Assembly: GCA_905182995.1 (NCBI GenBank)
Contig: CAJJDP010000013.1
Coordinates: 532,074 to 596,073 of the forward strand
Length of the DNA: 64,000 nt
From: Paramecium octaurelia
Taxonomy: Eukaryota > Ciliophora > Oligohymenophorea > Peniculida > Parameciidae
Direction: 5' to 3'
The notes under the pieces are model-generated. The model did not search any database, was not told the origin of the DNA, and saw only the letters and a list, made by a program, of their open reading frames with translations. This document shows, one piece after another, positions 33,311 to 45,156 of this stretch (its first letter is position 1; each line of letters begins with the position of its first letter). Made by a program: the position numbers and the translations under genes.

Positions 33311-35294
33311 ATGTTGCCCTCAGGATCTGATTCCCAATAGAGAAGTCTTGAAAACCCTGATAAATAGACGATGAGAGTGGATTCTACAAAGAGAAATGAC
33401 AAAATGATTGAGGTTCCTCGAAAGAAGCTGAATATGAGGTAAATTGAATTCAGTGAACAGTTAGATTGTATACAGAATCCGAACAAAAGTTTCAAGATAT
33501 TGTCAATTCGAAGCTTGTCACTATTAGTATTATAGCATTGGTGGGAGCTTATGCAATATTAATATTTATCATTGTGGCCCTTGAAGAATTGCTAGATGAA
33601 ACTTAATTCAATAATGTTTCATCAATTTTGAGTTGGATTGAACTTGGAATATTGATAGTATTCATTCTGGAAATATTTGTTGGATTGTATGCTTGGGGCA
33701 TTAAGGTAATTTTAATACATAATGTAGAAATATTATAAAGATAAATGGTTGATTTTAGACACTCTAATTATCTTACTGTCACTCTTTTTTGTGATATTTG
33801 AATTGGCTGATCAAAAAACATCTAACGTTATCAAAGTAATCTAGGCAGTCTTTCGATTCTTGAGAATCTTTCTCCTAATTAGAAAGGCCCAGACATTTAG
33901 GAGATTGGCAACCATTTCCACTATTTCCACACCAGCCGAAAAAATAGTAAGGTTCCTGGCTGAATTGAAGGAAGTCTTGGAAGATGAAAATATGAAGTTA
34001 GATATTGATTATTGTATTGACAAGATAGGAAATAATCAGTTGTATTAGATGGGTAAATTGGATGAAGACAATGCTGAAGTAAGCCAATATTTCTATTTAA
34101 ATAGGCTATGGCCTGGTTAAATCAAAGTTAATAAGGTAGAACTGAAGTCAAACGAATATTAACTAATGAATAATAATAATAATAACAAAAGAAAGTAATT
34201 GCTAATTTTTAAAAACTGAATATTCCAAAAAGAGTAAGTTTATAATAATATTAAATAGTTACTGGATATATTATATAAATAACATGATGATCTATATATA
34301 GATCCTTTTGAGTGTGACAAACTATCTGGGGGTGAAGGATTGGTGAATTTGATGTTGTTTTTCTTTGAAAATTATAATCTGTTTGACGTGTTCCTAATTA
34401 AACCTAAAGTGGTAAGAGGTTACTTTGAAGAAGTAATGAAAGGATACCTTGATAACCCATATCACAATAAGGTTCATGCCTAAGATGTTGCTTAAACTTG
34501 CAATTTCTTATTAAGCAAATGCAAATTTATAGAAATAGGTTAATTAGATGAATAAGACATTGCCTGTGTGTTGATTGCTGGAGCTATTCATGATTACGGA
34601 CACCCAGGACTTACTAACGCATTCCTTATTAATAGTAGAAATGATTTGGCTCTAACATACAATGATCAGAGTGTGTTAGAAATGTATCATCCTTCGTAAT
34701 GCTTTAAAATCGCCTGGGGAAATCAGAAAGTCAATATTTTTGAAAATCTGTAATTTCATAAATACAGGCGCATCAGAGAATCCATCATCTTAATGGTTCT
34801 TTCAACAGATATGGCTCATCATGCTTCAGAACTTGCCATCACCAATAGTAGAATTGCTGCTCGTATTCATTATTTATATATCCAAAAATAGCTGATTTTG
34901 AACCAAATGGCAAAGATAAACAAAGATTGATGGACTTGATTGTGCATTCCTCAGATGTATCCAATCCAACTAAAAGCTTTGAAATCTATAAATAATGGAC
35001 TGAAAAAGTCTTAACTGAATTTTGGCTGTAGGGAGACAAAGAGAGAGACCTTGGCTTACCTATCTCATATCTATGTAATCGATATACAACCAACACAGCA
35101 GAAGCATAAGTGGGGTACTCTTTTTCTTGTTTATCAGATTTATTGATTATGTTGTGAAACCTACATTTGCATGTATCTTAGGATTCCTTCCAGCTTATGA
35201 ACCTTTCTTTTAAAACTTGGATAAAAATAAAGCTAAGTGGCAAGAACTTATCGAATATTATAAACAATAATTAGCTTCCATTCAACCTAAATGA
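33311..35294 (+). CDS. Voltage-sensor domain fused to class I cyclic-nucleotide phosphodiesterase
   Basis: 610 aa, six introns (26, 22, 26, 25, 29, 23 nt). N-terminal third: four membrane helices arranged as S1-S4. S1 is ISIIALVGAYAILIFIIVAL, S2 has an acidic residue (GILIVFILEIFVGLYAWG), S3 has the WLILDTLIILLS Asp, and S4 is basic (FRFLRIFLLIRKAQTFRR). There are no S5-pore-S6 helices. After a Gln-rich linker follows a complete PDE domain: HNKVHAQDVAQT, GAIHDYGHPGLTNAFL, DMAHHASELAI, VHSSDVSNPTK and DYVVKPTFACILGFLPAYEP, with both metal-binding HD clusters. It should hydrolyse cAMP and/or cGMP at a membrane under voltage control, which is inference. Sensor and enzyme are in one frame, with short introns inside both parts. 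Confidence 0.9.
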
Positions 35295-35476
35295 AATTAT
35301 TATGATTAATTATAATTATAATTAATTAAAAGTTGAACTTCTTGTAAAATCTAAATCGTCAAAACAAACTGGATATAAATTATCAATATCAAAGAATTCA
35401 TTTATAGTTACAAATTTCCGATTTGAATTTTACATTTTGTAGCTGAGTTTAAATAAAAATTATTTATTTTAGATAA

Positions 35477-35779
35477 ATGAACTTTGGAAAATCATTTATT
35501 TTACTTTAGAACATTCTTTTAGAAATTTCATCATTTATTTTAAAAACCTATTATAGCTATTTTTAAGAGAAATCAAAAAAAGGATAAATTGAAAAAGTAA
35601 TATTTTATATCAAGAAATAGTGTAATTAATCTGATAGATACAATTAAGATTTAAGGTTAATGATATTGAACAGCATCTTAAGAATGGTAACCGATTAAGA
35701 CGGGTGCTAATATACAATTAGAAGAGGATTATTTGTTAGATAATAAAGTTAAATATCTCATTTAGATGCCCAAAATTGA
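35477..35779 (+). CDS. Small hypothetical ORF (doubtful)
   Basis: 93 codons if a 24-nt in-frame intron is removed, starting MNFGKSFILLQNILLE. Composition is AT-driven in the first half; the second half (MVTDQDGCQYTIRRGLFVR) is more protein-like. Nothing recognised. It lies in AT-rich DNA between the PDE gene and a convergent coiled-coil gene. Confidence 0.3.
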
Positions 35780-35843
35780 ACTATTAGCTAAATAGTCTAA
35801 TTATATACTTTGATTTTCAATTAAAGTCAACTAAAATATATTA

Positions 35844-37195
35844 TCATATATTTTTTTTCTTTCTCCTCTTTTATTCAATTTCCATTTATTGTTTAATTTT
35901 TTAATTTGTTTCTTAAATTTTTTCATTATACTTTTCTTTCTTTATTAATGATAATTTTTCATCCCTCATAATTTTTTCTTTAATTTCGATTGCTAATTAT
36001 TTATCTTCCTCAATTTCTCGTTTTTTTACTTCTTCTTTTTACTATTATTGTCTTTTTAATTCATCATTCATTTCCTTAGTTTTTCTCTCCAACGACTTTT
36101 TCTTTCTTTCCTCCTCTGTTCTTTCCTTTTCTTCTTAAGCCTTCATATGCTTTTAACATTTTCTCTCTTCCTCTTTTATTCTTTCTTGTAAATCCTTATC
36201 AACTGTTTATTAGAATCGATTGGCTATTCCTTCTATTTTATTTAATCTATCATTTTTTTCTTTTTATCTTTATTCATCTCTTTTTTTTATAATTTCACTA
36301 TTTTATTTCATTAATTTTCTATCCTCCTCTTTTTCTTTTTCAATAGCTTTCTTTTACTTCTCTTAATCCTCATCATATTATTTTAAGACCTTTTACATTT
36401 CTAACTACTTTTCTAATTTCTTTTTTTTATCAATTTCATCTTCTATTTGCATCTATCTTAAAACTACCAATTTAATGAATAATAATACCTAAAGCAATTT
36501 CTTTTTGCTCTTCGGCAATTCTTTTTTTTCGTTCTTTTCTTTCCATCTTCTTTAAATTATCTAAATACATATTGACTAATTAAAGCTCTTCTTTTTTTTA
36601 TTAAGCTTTTATTTCTTTATTCTATCTAGAAAGTTCCTCTTGTTTTTTGATCTATTATTTTTGTTACTCTGCAAATCGAATGTCTGAATTCTTCTCATCC
36701 TCTTTCTCTTTCAGTTTCCTTAGCTTGATTTCGCATAACTACTTTCTGAGATCTTCTTACTATTATGTTAATTTTTTCTATTTTTCTTCATCCTCTTATT
36801 TTTACTTTAAATCCTATTCTTTTGCATATTAGCCCCATTTTAATGAATCCATTTCATAAGCTGATTTACCATGCTAGTTTTACATGCATTTTTACATGAC
36901 TAGATAGTTTTTCAGATTCCTTAGGGATCTCATTTAATGGTTCTTTGGTTTTTTCAATGATTTTTTCTGTTATTTAAGGGGCAGTTTAGGGGATTGATTA
37001 GACTGCCTTATCTTCAGAATTTAACTGTTAAGATGATTTAGATTTCTTGTCACTTTATGCTGTTTGGCCTCTTAACTCTCTTATAATATAATCCAGCATT
37101 TCTTGATTTTAGGGATTATTCCCATAGACATCAATAAACTTTTTTTCTAGATTACTTTTAATTCTTGAAATGTTTGGAACTTTTGCAGAAGACAT
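35844..37195 (-). CDS. Highly charged coiled-coil protein
   Basis: 434 aa, introns of 22 and 25 nt. After a Ser/Pro-rich N-terminal 100 residues (SRIKSNLEKKFIDVYGNN...), residues about 130-434 are nearly pure Lys/Glu/Gln coiled coil (KQYDEDQEKQKKAIEKEKEE, KSLERKTKEMNDELKRQQQQ), TPH-like in composition, ending KRRKKKNI. On the plus strand this appears as a long poly-Phe/Ser shadow. A ciliary or cytoskeletal role is likely by composition only. It starts 78 nt after the stop of the next minus gene; the two may act together but nothing shows it. Confidence 0.75.
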
Positions 37196-37273
37196 AATAA
37201 ATAAGTTAATTTATTGTGCAATGAATAATATTTATAGAGTATGGAGTTCAAATCTAAAAAAGAATGTAGTTGA

Positions 37274-38113
37274 TCAACGCTTAACATTAATAAGATTCTT
37301 GATTTTGGCTAGACTATCCTTAACACTTTGGAAGTATTGTTTCATTCTGTTTCTCATTTGTTCAGCCTCCTCTAAATTCATATTTTCGTGTATATCGAAT
37401 TGCAGTTATGAGAATTTTTAGTTTGGATTTCTTTTCATTTATGAATCGATTTCTCTGTTGATTTAGGCAATCTATTTTGCAAACATCATTTGAGACTCAC
37501 TATTTTTAATATTGATTTTGGGTGTTGTAACTTAGGTAGTGCGTTCCCAAACTTCGGGTAGTTTTTGGATAGATTTAGATTTAATTTGAATGTTTGGGAG
37601 ATGTCTATTAAGAGGCAATGGATTATAAATTCCTATAGCAGGTATTTGAGATGTAAGAGTCTTAGTACTTCTACTGATTAATTAATGCTTGTGATTTAAG
37701 CCCTTAGGTTGTTTTCTCATCTACTATCCTCTTTCAACAGAAGTATGATTCAGAGTATAAGATTTGATGTCTATAGTTTTTTGTAGATCATCGATTTAAT
37801 GGTGTGTTGGTATTAATGTCATGTACTTGGTTATTGGATCATATTTTGGTGAGTCTTGTTCGGTGTGCAATTTTGATTTGATAATAGTGTCTGTAATCAA
37901 TGAGTGTGTTTGCTCGCTTGTTCTTTATTTAATTCTCCTTTGGTTTGAATTCAGGTGATAAAGTTCAGCATTAGCTAATTTCCCAACTTGATTTCTTTCA
38001 AATATAAATGGTACGAATCTCCCTTCAGTGGAATTCAGTTTTTCAGGTTTGTCACCGAAAGGATACAAATTAGATCCATTGTGTAAGAAATTGACTAAAG
38101 AGGTCTTTTACAT
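37274..38113 (-). CDS. Hypothetical protein, intronless
   Basis: 279 aa, no intron, starting MQKTSLVNFLHNGSNLYPFG. Mostly low-structure sequence with many Ser/Thr/Lys, a region SQIPAIGIYNPLPLNRHLPN and a helical C-terminus (NLEEAEQMRNRMKQYFQSVK). No family recognised. Same strand and directly upstream of the coiled-coil gene 35844-37195. The 183-nt gap to the divergent POLA2 gene is a shared promoter. Confidence 0.72.
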
Positions 38114-38296
38114 AATTAAAATATTAAAAATAAAACAAATAATATAATATTTGTATATTAATCAGAGTATTGGTTTCTTGAGAGGTTGAGCATTTTCTAA
38201 TTTAATTTTGGCCTTCCCAAATAATCCTCTTTGATTAATTGATAATTTACAAAAATTGCGCCATAAATTAATTAAGTATTTTTTGAATATCTAAAC

Positions 38297-39768
38297 ATGG
38301 GTGATGCCTTTGAAGAAATATTCGCATTTAGTTCAGTTAAGAAAAATATATTCTTAACAAGACTTTAAGAGATATAGGCTTAAGAGAATTCAAATCACAT
38401 GGATGTTGAAAATGATGATGATTTCATATATTTAGGAGATGGCTTCAATAAATAATGGCCTGATTTTACACATAGTTAGTATTCATATCCTAGAAAAATT
38501 ACCATAAAATATGAATATGAAATTAATTAATTGAAGGAAATGTTTTGTTCAACTTTTGAAAAAAAGAAAGGAAGCATTACCTAAAGAATATAAAAACTAG
38601 AAGCAGATTATAAATAATGGGAAAGACTCAATTAAAGAGAGCCAGAACCCAACATCTGTTTTGGTAGAATTCTGAAATACGAAATCGCAACAGATCAAAC
38701 CTAAAGTGACACATAAAGCACTCAAAAATAATTAAAATCTGAAAAAACATTTTTCTTAGATTTCAAAGAAGATTAAAAACCAAAATCATTGAATTTGCAA
38801 GCTATTGAAAATGAAGGAGCATACTTATACCCTGGTAAAATAGTTGGAGTAGTTATTTCTCAATCCACTGATTTAGAATTAGAAGTGAAAAGATTCCTAT
38901 CTATCTACCCTGACGATTAGGCCATCTAAGAAGAACCCTCAAATTTTAAGAACTACTAGGCATAGCAAAGATCTGATTCTATTGTTATGGTTATAGCAGC
39001 TGGTCCATTTGAAAAAGAAGACAAATTTGGATACAAAGGTTTATTCAGTCTGGTAGAAAAAATAAAGAAAAAATAAATTTCATGTGATATACTTATGTTA
39101 TTGGGACCTATTTTGGATGTCAAGAATTAGGAAAACTTGGATAAGTACAATTTCGAGGTAATATTTTATTTGTAATTGTGAAGTATGAGGAATTTTTCGA
39201 AATAATCCTGTAAGCAATCATGGAGGAAATCCCAAGAGTCTAAGTTATAGTAGTGAACTCAACCAAAGAGATTACTAGTTTTCATCCAGTGCCTCAACCA
39301 CCTATAAATATCAAAGTCGAATAGTAGAAAAAGAAAGTTTAAGTAGAAAATTTAATGTTTGTTGGAAATCCATGCATTTTATAAATTGAAGATATGACAA
39401 TTGGAATTATAAATGAAGAGGTAGTATCTGAGATAAATTCTGCTTCAGAAAAGATTGGTGTTCAGAAATTAAATAAAATCGAAGCTGCATTAAAATAGAT
39501 CATTGAATAAAGAAGCTTTGTTCCTATTAATCCTACCAAGTTTCCTTGTGATTTGGCAAAATAAGAATTTCTAGATTTTGACCAATGTCCAGATGTCATA
39601 ATTACTCCATCTCATTTCACACAATCAGCTAAATTAATTGATTAAACTGTTTTTATTAATCCTCAATTCTTTTAACCAGCATAACAATATGCAATTTTAA
39701 CTTTTAATGGTAACAATGAGTTGGAGGTAATTCCCAAGAAGATAAGAGTGGATTTTGGAAAACTTTGA
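38297..39768 (+). CDS. POLA2: DNA polymerase alpha-primase B subunit (POLA2-like)
   Basis: 481 aa, one 26-nt intron. The B subunit tethers primase and the polymerase catalytic subunit at replication origins. Family signatures: YLYPGKIVGVVISQ (OB-fold strand), MVIAAGPFEKEDKFGYKGLF, CDILMLLGPILDVKNQ, VNSTKEITSFHPVPQPP, LMFVGNPCIL and a C-terminal VIITPSHFTQSAKLID...VFINPQFFQPAQQYAILTFN block. As in the family, the calcineurin-like phosphoesterase fold lacks catalytic metal ligands. Length is somewhat shorter than the animal protein (about 600), mainly at the N-terminus. Start is the only ATG before conserved sequence. Confidence 0.9.
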
Positions 39769-39880
39769 TAAATTTTATCGTTTAATAATCATATTAAATT
39801 GTCTATATAAACTCATATTTTACATTATTAATGTATTTTATAATAGATAATTATATAACATTATATATATATAAGTTGAT

Positions 39881-41196
39881 TCAATCTCCTTTTGGTATAT
39901 CTGTTCCTTCTTCTTGAGATTATTTTTAAAAAGAAACTTAAGAATCTTGTTTTTATTATTATTATTATTATTTTTTCATTGTTAATTTAGTTTGGATATT
40001 TTAGTTTTACAAGATTTATTTCAGTTGTTCAAAATCTTCTTCGTCGCCTTCACTATCGCCCTGCCTTCCTGCTCTGTGAGTTTTAATTGTATTATCTTTT
40101 CTTGGTAATTTACTTAAGTCTATTCTTGTGTCAAAAGCGATTTGAGATTTGGATCCTCTACTTGATATTTGTGGTTTTAAGGCAGCTCTGTCTGTATGAT
40201 TGCCCATGTTTAATTTTTATTTCAACATGAATTCTTCTATTTATTTATGCACTGGTTTATTCACATCGAACCATTTTGGTTGCTTAATGACATTGTCTCT
40301 GTCGAAATGCTTGCGATATTTATAAAGATCTGAGATTGAGTTTCTAATTTGAAACAATTGTAAGTAGAGTTCATAGAATTAGAGACAAATGTGAGTGGCT
40401 AAGTGTCTATAATAGTCTAACAATTGTAAGATCTATGTGTTATGCATTTTGAAATACTTCTTTACTAAGAAAATTGTAGAACACTATTATATCAGACCAA
40501 TACACCAAGACTATCTCTTTCAAAAGCATGTCATCAGGGACCATTTGCAAGGCTTATTTTAAGATTTCCATCTAACCCAATCCACTATTAACCTTCAATT
40601 TTAAATTTAAACAAATACCAAATTACTTATCTTGAATAACCATAGCAATTTAGTTTGGATGTCAATGAACTTTTATCCTTCTTAAAACAACGGATATTGT
40701 TGTACTTTGCAGGCATGGAAAACTTGGATGTTCACAGCAAGTTTCTGCAAATATTAAAAGTAACCCAACTAAATATTGGAGGAGAGCCATTCTTCCTTTT
40801 ATGAATTTGTTTTCACAAGAGTAGGTGATTTTTTATCCAACAAAGCATTGAATTTCTAATTTAGGAAATGGTCAGCAAAGTCAATACCCAATTAAAATTC
40901 ATGAAGCATCAAATGACACGTTAATAACACTTTGTTTCTAATGATATAAGAATTCGCAAATTCCCTAAACAATTATGAATTACACATTACTGTTCGCTCG
41001 TTAAAGTAAAGTATTGTTCTATGTAATATGAGGGTGATTTAGTTATAAATTCTGAATGGTTGTTCTCAAAGCAGGAAATTAGGAACAATAGATCATCCAA
41101 CAATATCTCATCAGATTAACTTAGGAGAGATGAGTTTGCCACTCTCTTTTGAAAGGGTGGCCTGTTTTTAAAATACCCCATAAATTTATTGATCAT
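39881..41196 (-). CDS. ANTH-domain-like clathrin/endocytic adaptor (probable)
   Basis: 410 aa, introns of 35, 26 and 22 nt. The first 290 residues are all helix: YIIRNKVLLTCHLMLHEFQL resembles the LKALMLIHRLLxEG helix of ANTH domains, and TKLLWLFKISNLVNSG, MVPDDMLLKEIVLCSTIFLV and ICLQFYELYLQLFQIRNSIS match the second half (phosphoinositide-binding helical solenoid). The tail is basic and polar, ending with a short polyQ run (plus-strand TTA run near 39955-39972). Family call rests on pattern memory, not on a search. The 35-nt first intron has an unusual GTTCCT donor. Starts 44 nt after PPIP5K ends. Confidence 0.6.
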
Positions 41197-41240
41197 TATT
41201 TAATTTATTTTAATCTAATTTGATATATATATAGATCATA

Positions 41241-44200
41241 TCATTAAGATTGAACATCATCCCCAAAAGCACAGTCGATGATTTGATTAAGGAAATCCTC
41301 CAATTGATCCAATCTTAATGATTAGTTGATGTGAATATTGTCACTTTTAGAAGGCATATTTTTATCTATTGGAAAAGACATTTGAATTCCATCAGAAACA
41401 CTCAATTCTATTCTGAATCTATTAGGATCTTCCTTTTCAGAAGACAAATCTTCATAAAGTTTGATGACAATATTTGACAGATATTACAGCATTAATATTT
41501 GTTACAATTGTTTTTGTTTGAATTCATCTTCTATTAAGTAATGTCCTAACCCATAATATAGGATGTTGAACAAAGAATACAAATGAGAAGCAGATGTGAA
41601 ATATAATCTGGTTCTTACATGTCTCCATGGACTATTCAAATCACTTTCATCAGTTTATCTGAATTTCCAATAATCCTCTTCCTATTGTTGGTTTTTTGAT
41701 TCCGGTTTATTCCACCATAAGAGATCTTACTTAATTTTATTACACAATGGACCAACAACACGTTTGGCTATGGATAACTTTTGCTTGGTAGTGATTCCAT
41801 ACTCGAATGGAACCATAAAATGGCTGAGCAATTCAGCTAAGCAATAGAATTCCTTTGAATTTTCATAAAACTATAATTTATCCTAATTGTGAAGCATGTC
41901 ATATTTGACACTGTCATAAATATCTGGGATTTTTGAAATGTTGAATTTATCCTTTTACAAGAAATCATATTCTAATTTGTACCATCTTTTGAAGAATAAA
42001 GTTAGATTTTCTGATTCAAACATAGTTTAAGCTCCTTGCTCCATATCACTAGGAGTTATATAATAGTTTTTATCCAAATGGATGTGATGTCTAATTATTT
42101 TATTCTAAATTTACCTTATATTTTTGGTTAGTTACTTAATGTAAGTGTGTAATTATATAAGCATTGACTTAGGACATTTAAACTTACTGATTAGATCATG
42201 TTATGTTTAAGTCATAATGAAATCTGGAAAGTACTAGTAAATCTATGTCAACATATCCTCATCACTTGTTAACATCTTTTAGAGAATGTTTTTGATTTCT
42301 GCTTCTTCCTCTATTTCCAAATTATTGCAATCTAACAATTCTTAGGCAACTTCATTCTTCTAAACCATTGTAGCCAAGATAGGAGTCACCTCTCCTTCAT
42401 AACCTAGTAGTCCTTTTAAAAAGGCTGCTGCAGTATATTGGCATCTGCCTTCATCCGATGAGAATGTCTTTAAGTCATGTCTATACGTGCTATGTAATCT
42501 AAGTAACCCATCTTTCTCAGTCGGATACATGTCATGTCGAAATATTTTGCCTAATCTAGCAGCGTGTTCTTCACCTAATTAGGTCAATTCTCCACCCCAC
42601 TTTAAAATTAACAAGACTTCAACTGGGAAATCAACAATCGAACCATTTTTGTCTATTTTCTAGGTTTTTAGTGGTTTAATTTGGACTTTCCTATTGATGC
42701 CTTCAAAATGTCCTCCTAATTCAAGAACTGACTTCATTTGGAGCAGTTTGATAATGTTATCTCTACAAGAAGTCTTGGCAATGCATTCCCTAGTTAAATT
42801 AAGTAATTTTAATAGCTGTTTTGGATGTTTTAATTTAATTTCTTTAGATGGGTCAACTACTTCATCAAAAAATGAGAGAAACAATACATTGGTAGATCTC
42901 ATCTTCATTTTTTACTTAGGTGTTCTATCCCCATGTCTAAATACTGCCACCACAGATCTTAATTCAGAATTCTATTCCTTACTGTCTATATCTTTTGAAC
43001 TTGGTCTAAAAGAGTTCTTGTAGAATCCCTTAACTAAATTGATATCACTTATTTGTTTCTGCAATAATGTAGGTCTTAACTTAGCCAAAATCATATTCTA
43101 TAAAATAGTGGCACAATCTTAATAATATTTTGCATTTCCTTTAACAAAAGACCAACCATTCACATCACACACATATGATTTATTATTACTTCTCAATAAA
43201 TCGAATCCGCAAATGTTTTATCCGAATATATTCACAATCTTTATGGCCATCATCTTCTCTTCCATTGTCAAACAAACAGGATATCTCATTTCCTTTCCAT
43301 TTTATGATCTAACAACCTTACCATCCAATACTGGACTTTTTCTGGCTTCTGCATGTGCATAAAACTCTCCTACAGTATAGACTTTAATATCGAAACCATT
43401 TGTTGGCAAGAATACTTCATAAATGTAGTTTTCATTATCATTCCTAATACTATTCTAAGCTGGATCAAATATACTACTCTAATTACCAACCTTTCTAAAC
43501 AACTTCTTACAACCACCTCCATCTCTTGAATTATAATAAATGTAAATATTATGATCTTCAGCATCGAATGGTTTCTCCACAAAAGGCTTAACTAATTTCT
43601 GTCCATTTATTAATAAATAATCATCACATTCCTCAATCTTAGTAATCTAAAGATCCTTATTATCCTTCTTGATATCAATTACAGCTGATAAAGATCTAGC
43701 ATCGTAAGATCTCATTCCCTATTTCATCTTATTTTTATTTTTATCCTCCATTGTGTCCTGCCTTGGAGGCAATAGTAATTCTGATAATTGTCGGGCTGTC
43801 TGAACTGATTTTAAATGTTAGGATGAATCTTCGTTCTATAAAAAACTTATAACACTATCAACATTGTCTTCCTCCTCAATTATCTCTTGCTCATTCTTTC
43901 TTGGCTTACACTTCTTTTCAATTTCTTTTCTATTATAATCATCTATTATATATTTATTAGGATTTTTAAACACGAAATAATGTTTCGGTACTGGAACTTT
44001 ATTTTTCTTCAATAATGTGTAAACTCTTTCCCTGTCCCAAAGTAATTGTTATTTCTTTAGATCATTTATGATAAATGGCTTTCTCAAATCTACATAGGCC
44101 ATCGCCTTATTCAAAGGGAATCCATCGGAATAAAAGCTTATCAGTGTTTCAACTATTGGCCAAGATTCAATCGGATCTTCCAGAATCATTTACTCAGAAA

Positions 44201-44406
44201 ATATCTCAATTTTAAAAAACTCAGGATTTATACGATTCAGAATTTCTTGCATTTCCTTTGATTGAGACTTTTTAGCCATGCAGCAAACTCCAATAATAAC
44301 TATTTTATCATCTTCTATTTCATCTGTAAACTATGATTAGCTTTCAGTTTTCTCTGCAATAGGATAAATTCATACCTCTCTCTACAGAATGTGACCTTAT
44401 TTTCAT
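41241..44406 (-). CDS. PPIP5K: Diphosphoinositol pentakisphosphate kinase (PPIP5K/VIP1)
   Basis: 1,047 aa, one 22-nt intron in the 5' end (a further 24-nt 3n intron is possible). Bifunctional enzyme making and removing 1-position pyrophosphate on IP7/IP8. N-terminal ATP-grasp kinase half: [75 protein letters not shown] and [21 protein letters not shown]-terminal histidine-phosphatase half: [73 protein letters not shown]. Motifs of both halves look intact. It regulates phosphate and energy signalling in other eukaryotes. The EF-hand gene lies 97 nt upstream on the same strand. Confidence 0.95.
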
Positions 44407-44503
44407 TTTTATCTCTTGGTCCTAATCCATATAATACTATTTTATATACTGTAAATAAATAATGATGATATATTGTAATTAATTGTCAATTCAAAAATTA
44501 CAA

Positions 44504-45124
44504 TCAACCTTAATTGTTAATTATCTTAAAAAATTCAATTGGAGTGATTTCCTTGTGTTCAGGACTGATTATTTCAAAGTCCTTCTTTATTCTTGTCTCC
44601 ACCTGTATTTTCTGATTCTCAGTCAGATTCAAATATTCCGAGGTTTCCTTATACAGCCTTAGGAAATCTTCGGCACTAAAGGATCCTTTTTTCTGCGAAT
44701 CGAAAACGCTAAATATTTGTGCAAACTCTTCACTTTTCAAATTATCTGTATTTATTTGAGGATCCAAAAATAAAGTTTTGAATTAATCTTTGCTTAAAGT
44801 AGGCTATTTTAGTTACAATATTAATTACTTATTGCATCACATCTAATGTTCTAACAACATAATTGAAAAATTATGGTTCTGACTTATCTATATTTAAATA
44901 TAGTAATAATGCTAATAAAGTTGATTTCTCTATCTAATCCACTTGCTATCCTTGTTTTTCGACTGCAAATTTATTTAATTATGTTTACTCTTAAGAGATT
45001 CAAACAATTCCTCCAAATCCTATGTTATGTCCTCTATTGAGCTTCCAATTTTCTAGCCAGGCTACTAATTTTATTGTTGTTATTGACTATGTTATGAAAA
45101 CTAACTTAGGGATTGCTGTGACAT
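44504..45124 (-). CDS. EF-hand-like regulatory protein
   Basis: 189 aa, introns of 26 and 25 nt. N-terminus is Gln-rich (MSQQSLSQFSQHSQQQQQNQ); the rest is helical with an EF-hand-like unit FAQIFSVFDSQKKGSFSAED followed by FLRLYKETSEYLN. The loop DSQKKGSFSAED keeps D-x-x-x-x-G-x-x-x-x-x-D spacing, so calcium binding is plausible but weak. Could be a centrin/calmodulin relative or an AP-2-type regulatory subunit; not resolved. Shares a 32-nt head-to-head gap with the next gene. Confidence 0.7.
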
Positions 45125-45156
45125 TTAATTTTAATGAATTTAATTATCAAAAATAT
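45125..45156. promoter_or_regulatory. 32-nt head-to-head promoter gap
   Basis: Only 32 nt separate the two divergent ATGs, so each gene's promoter must reach into the other's 5' region. Confidence 0.5.

Noticed and set aside
40016..40207. Separate small gene starting MGNHTDRAALK with possible N-myristoylation
   Set aside because: The frame is open upstream (FDVNKPVHKQIEEFMLKQK) and forms the C-terminal tail of the ANTH-like gene.
39881..40716. Shorter gene model starting at 40716 (MPAKYNNIRC)
   Set aside because: The frame through 41196 with a 26-nt intron reads as continuous helical protein and all exons sum to whole codons.
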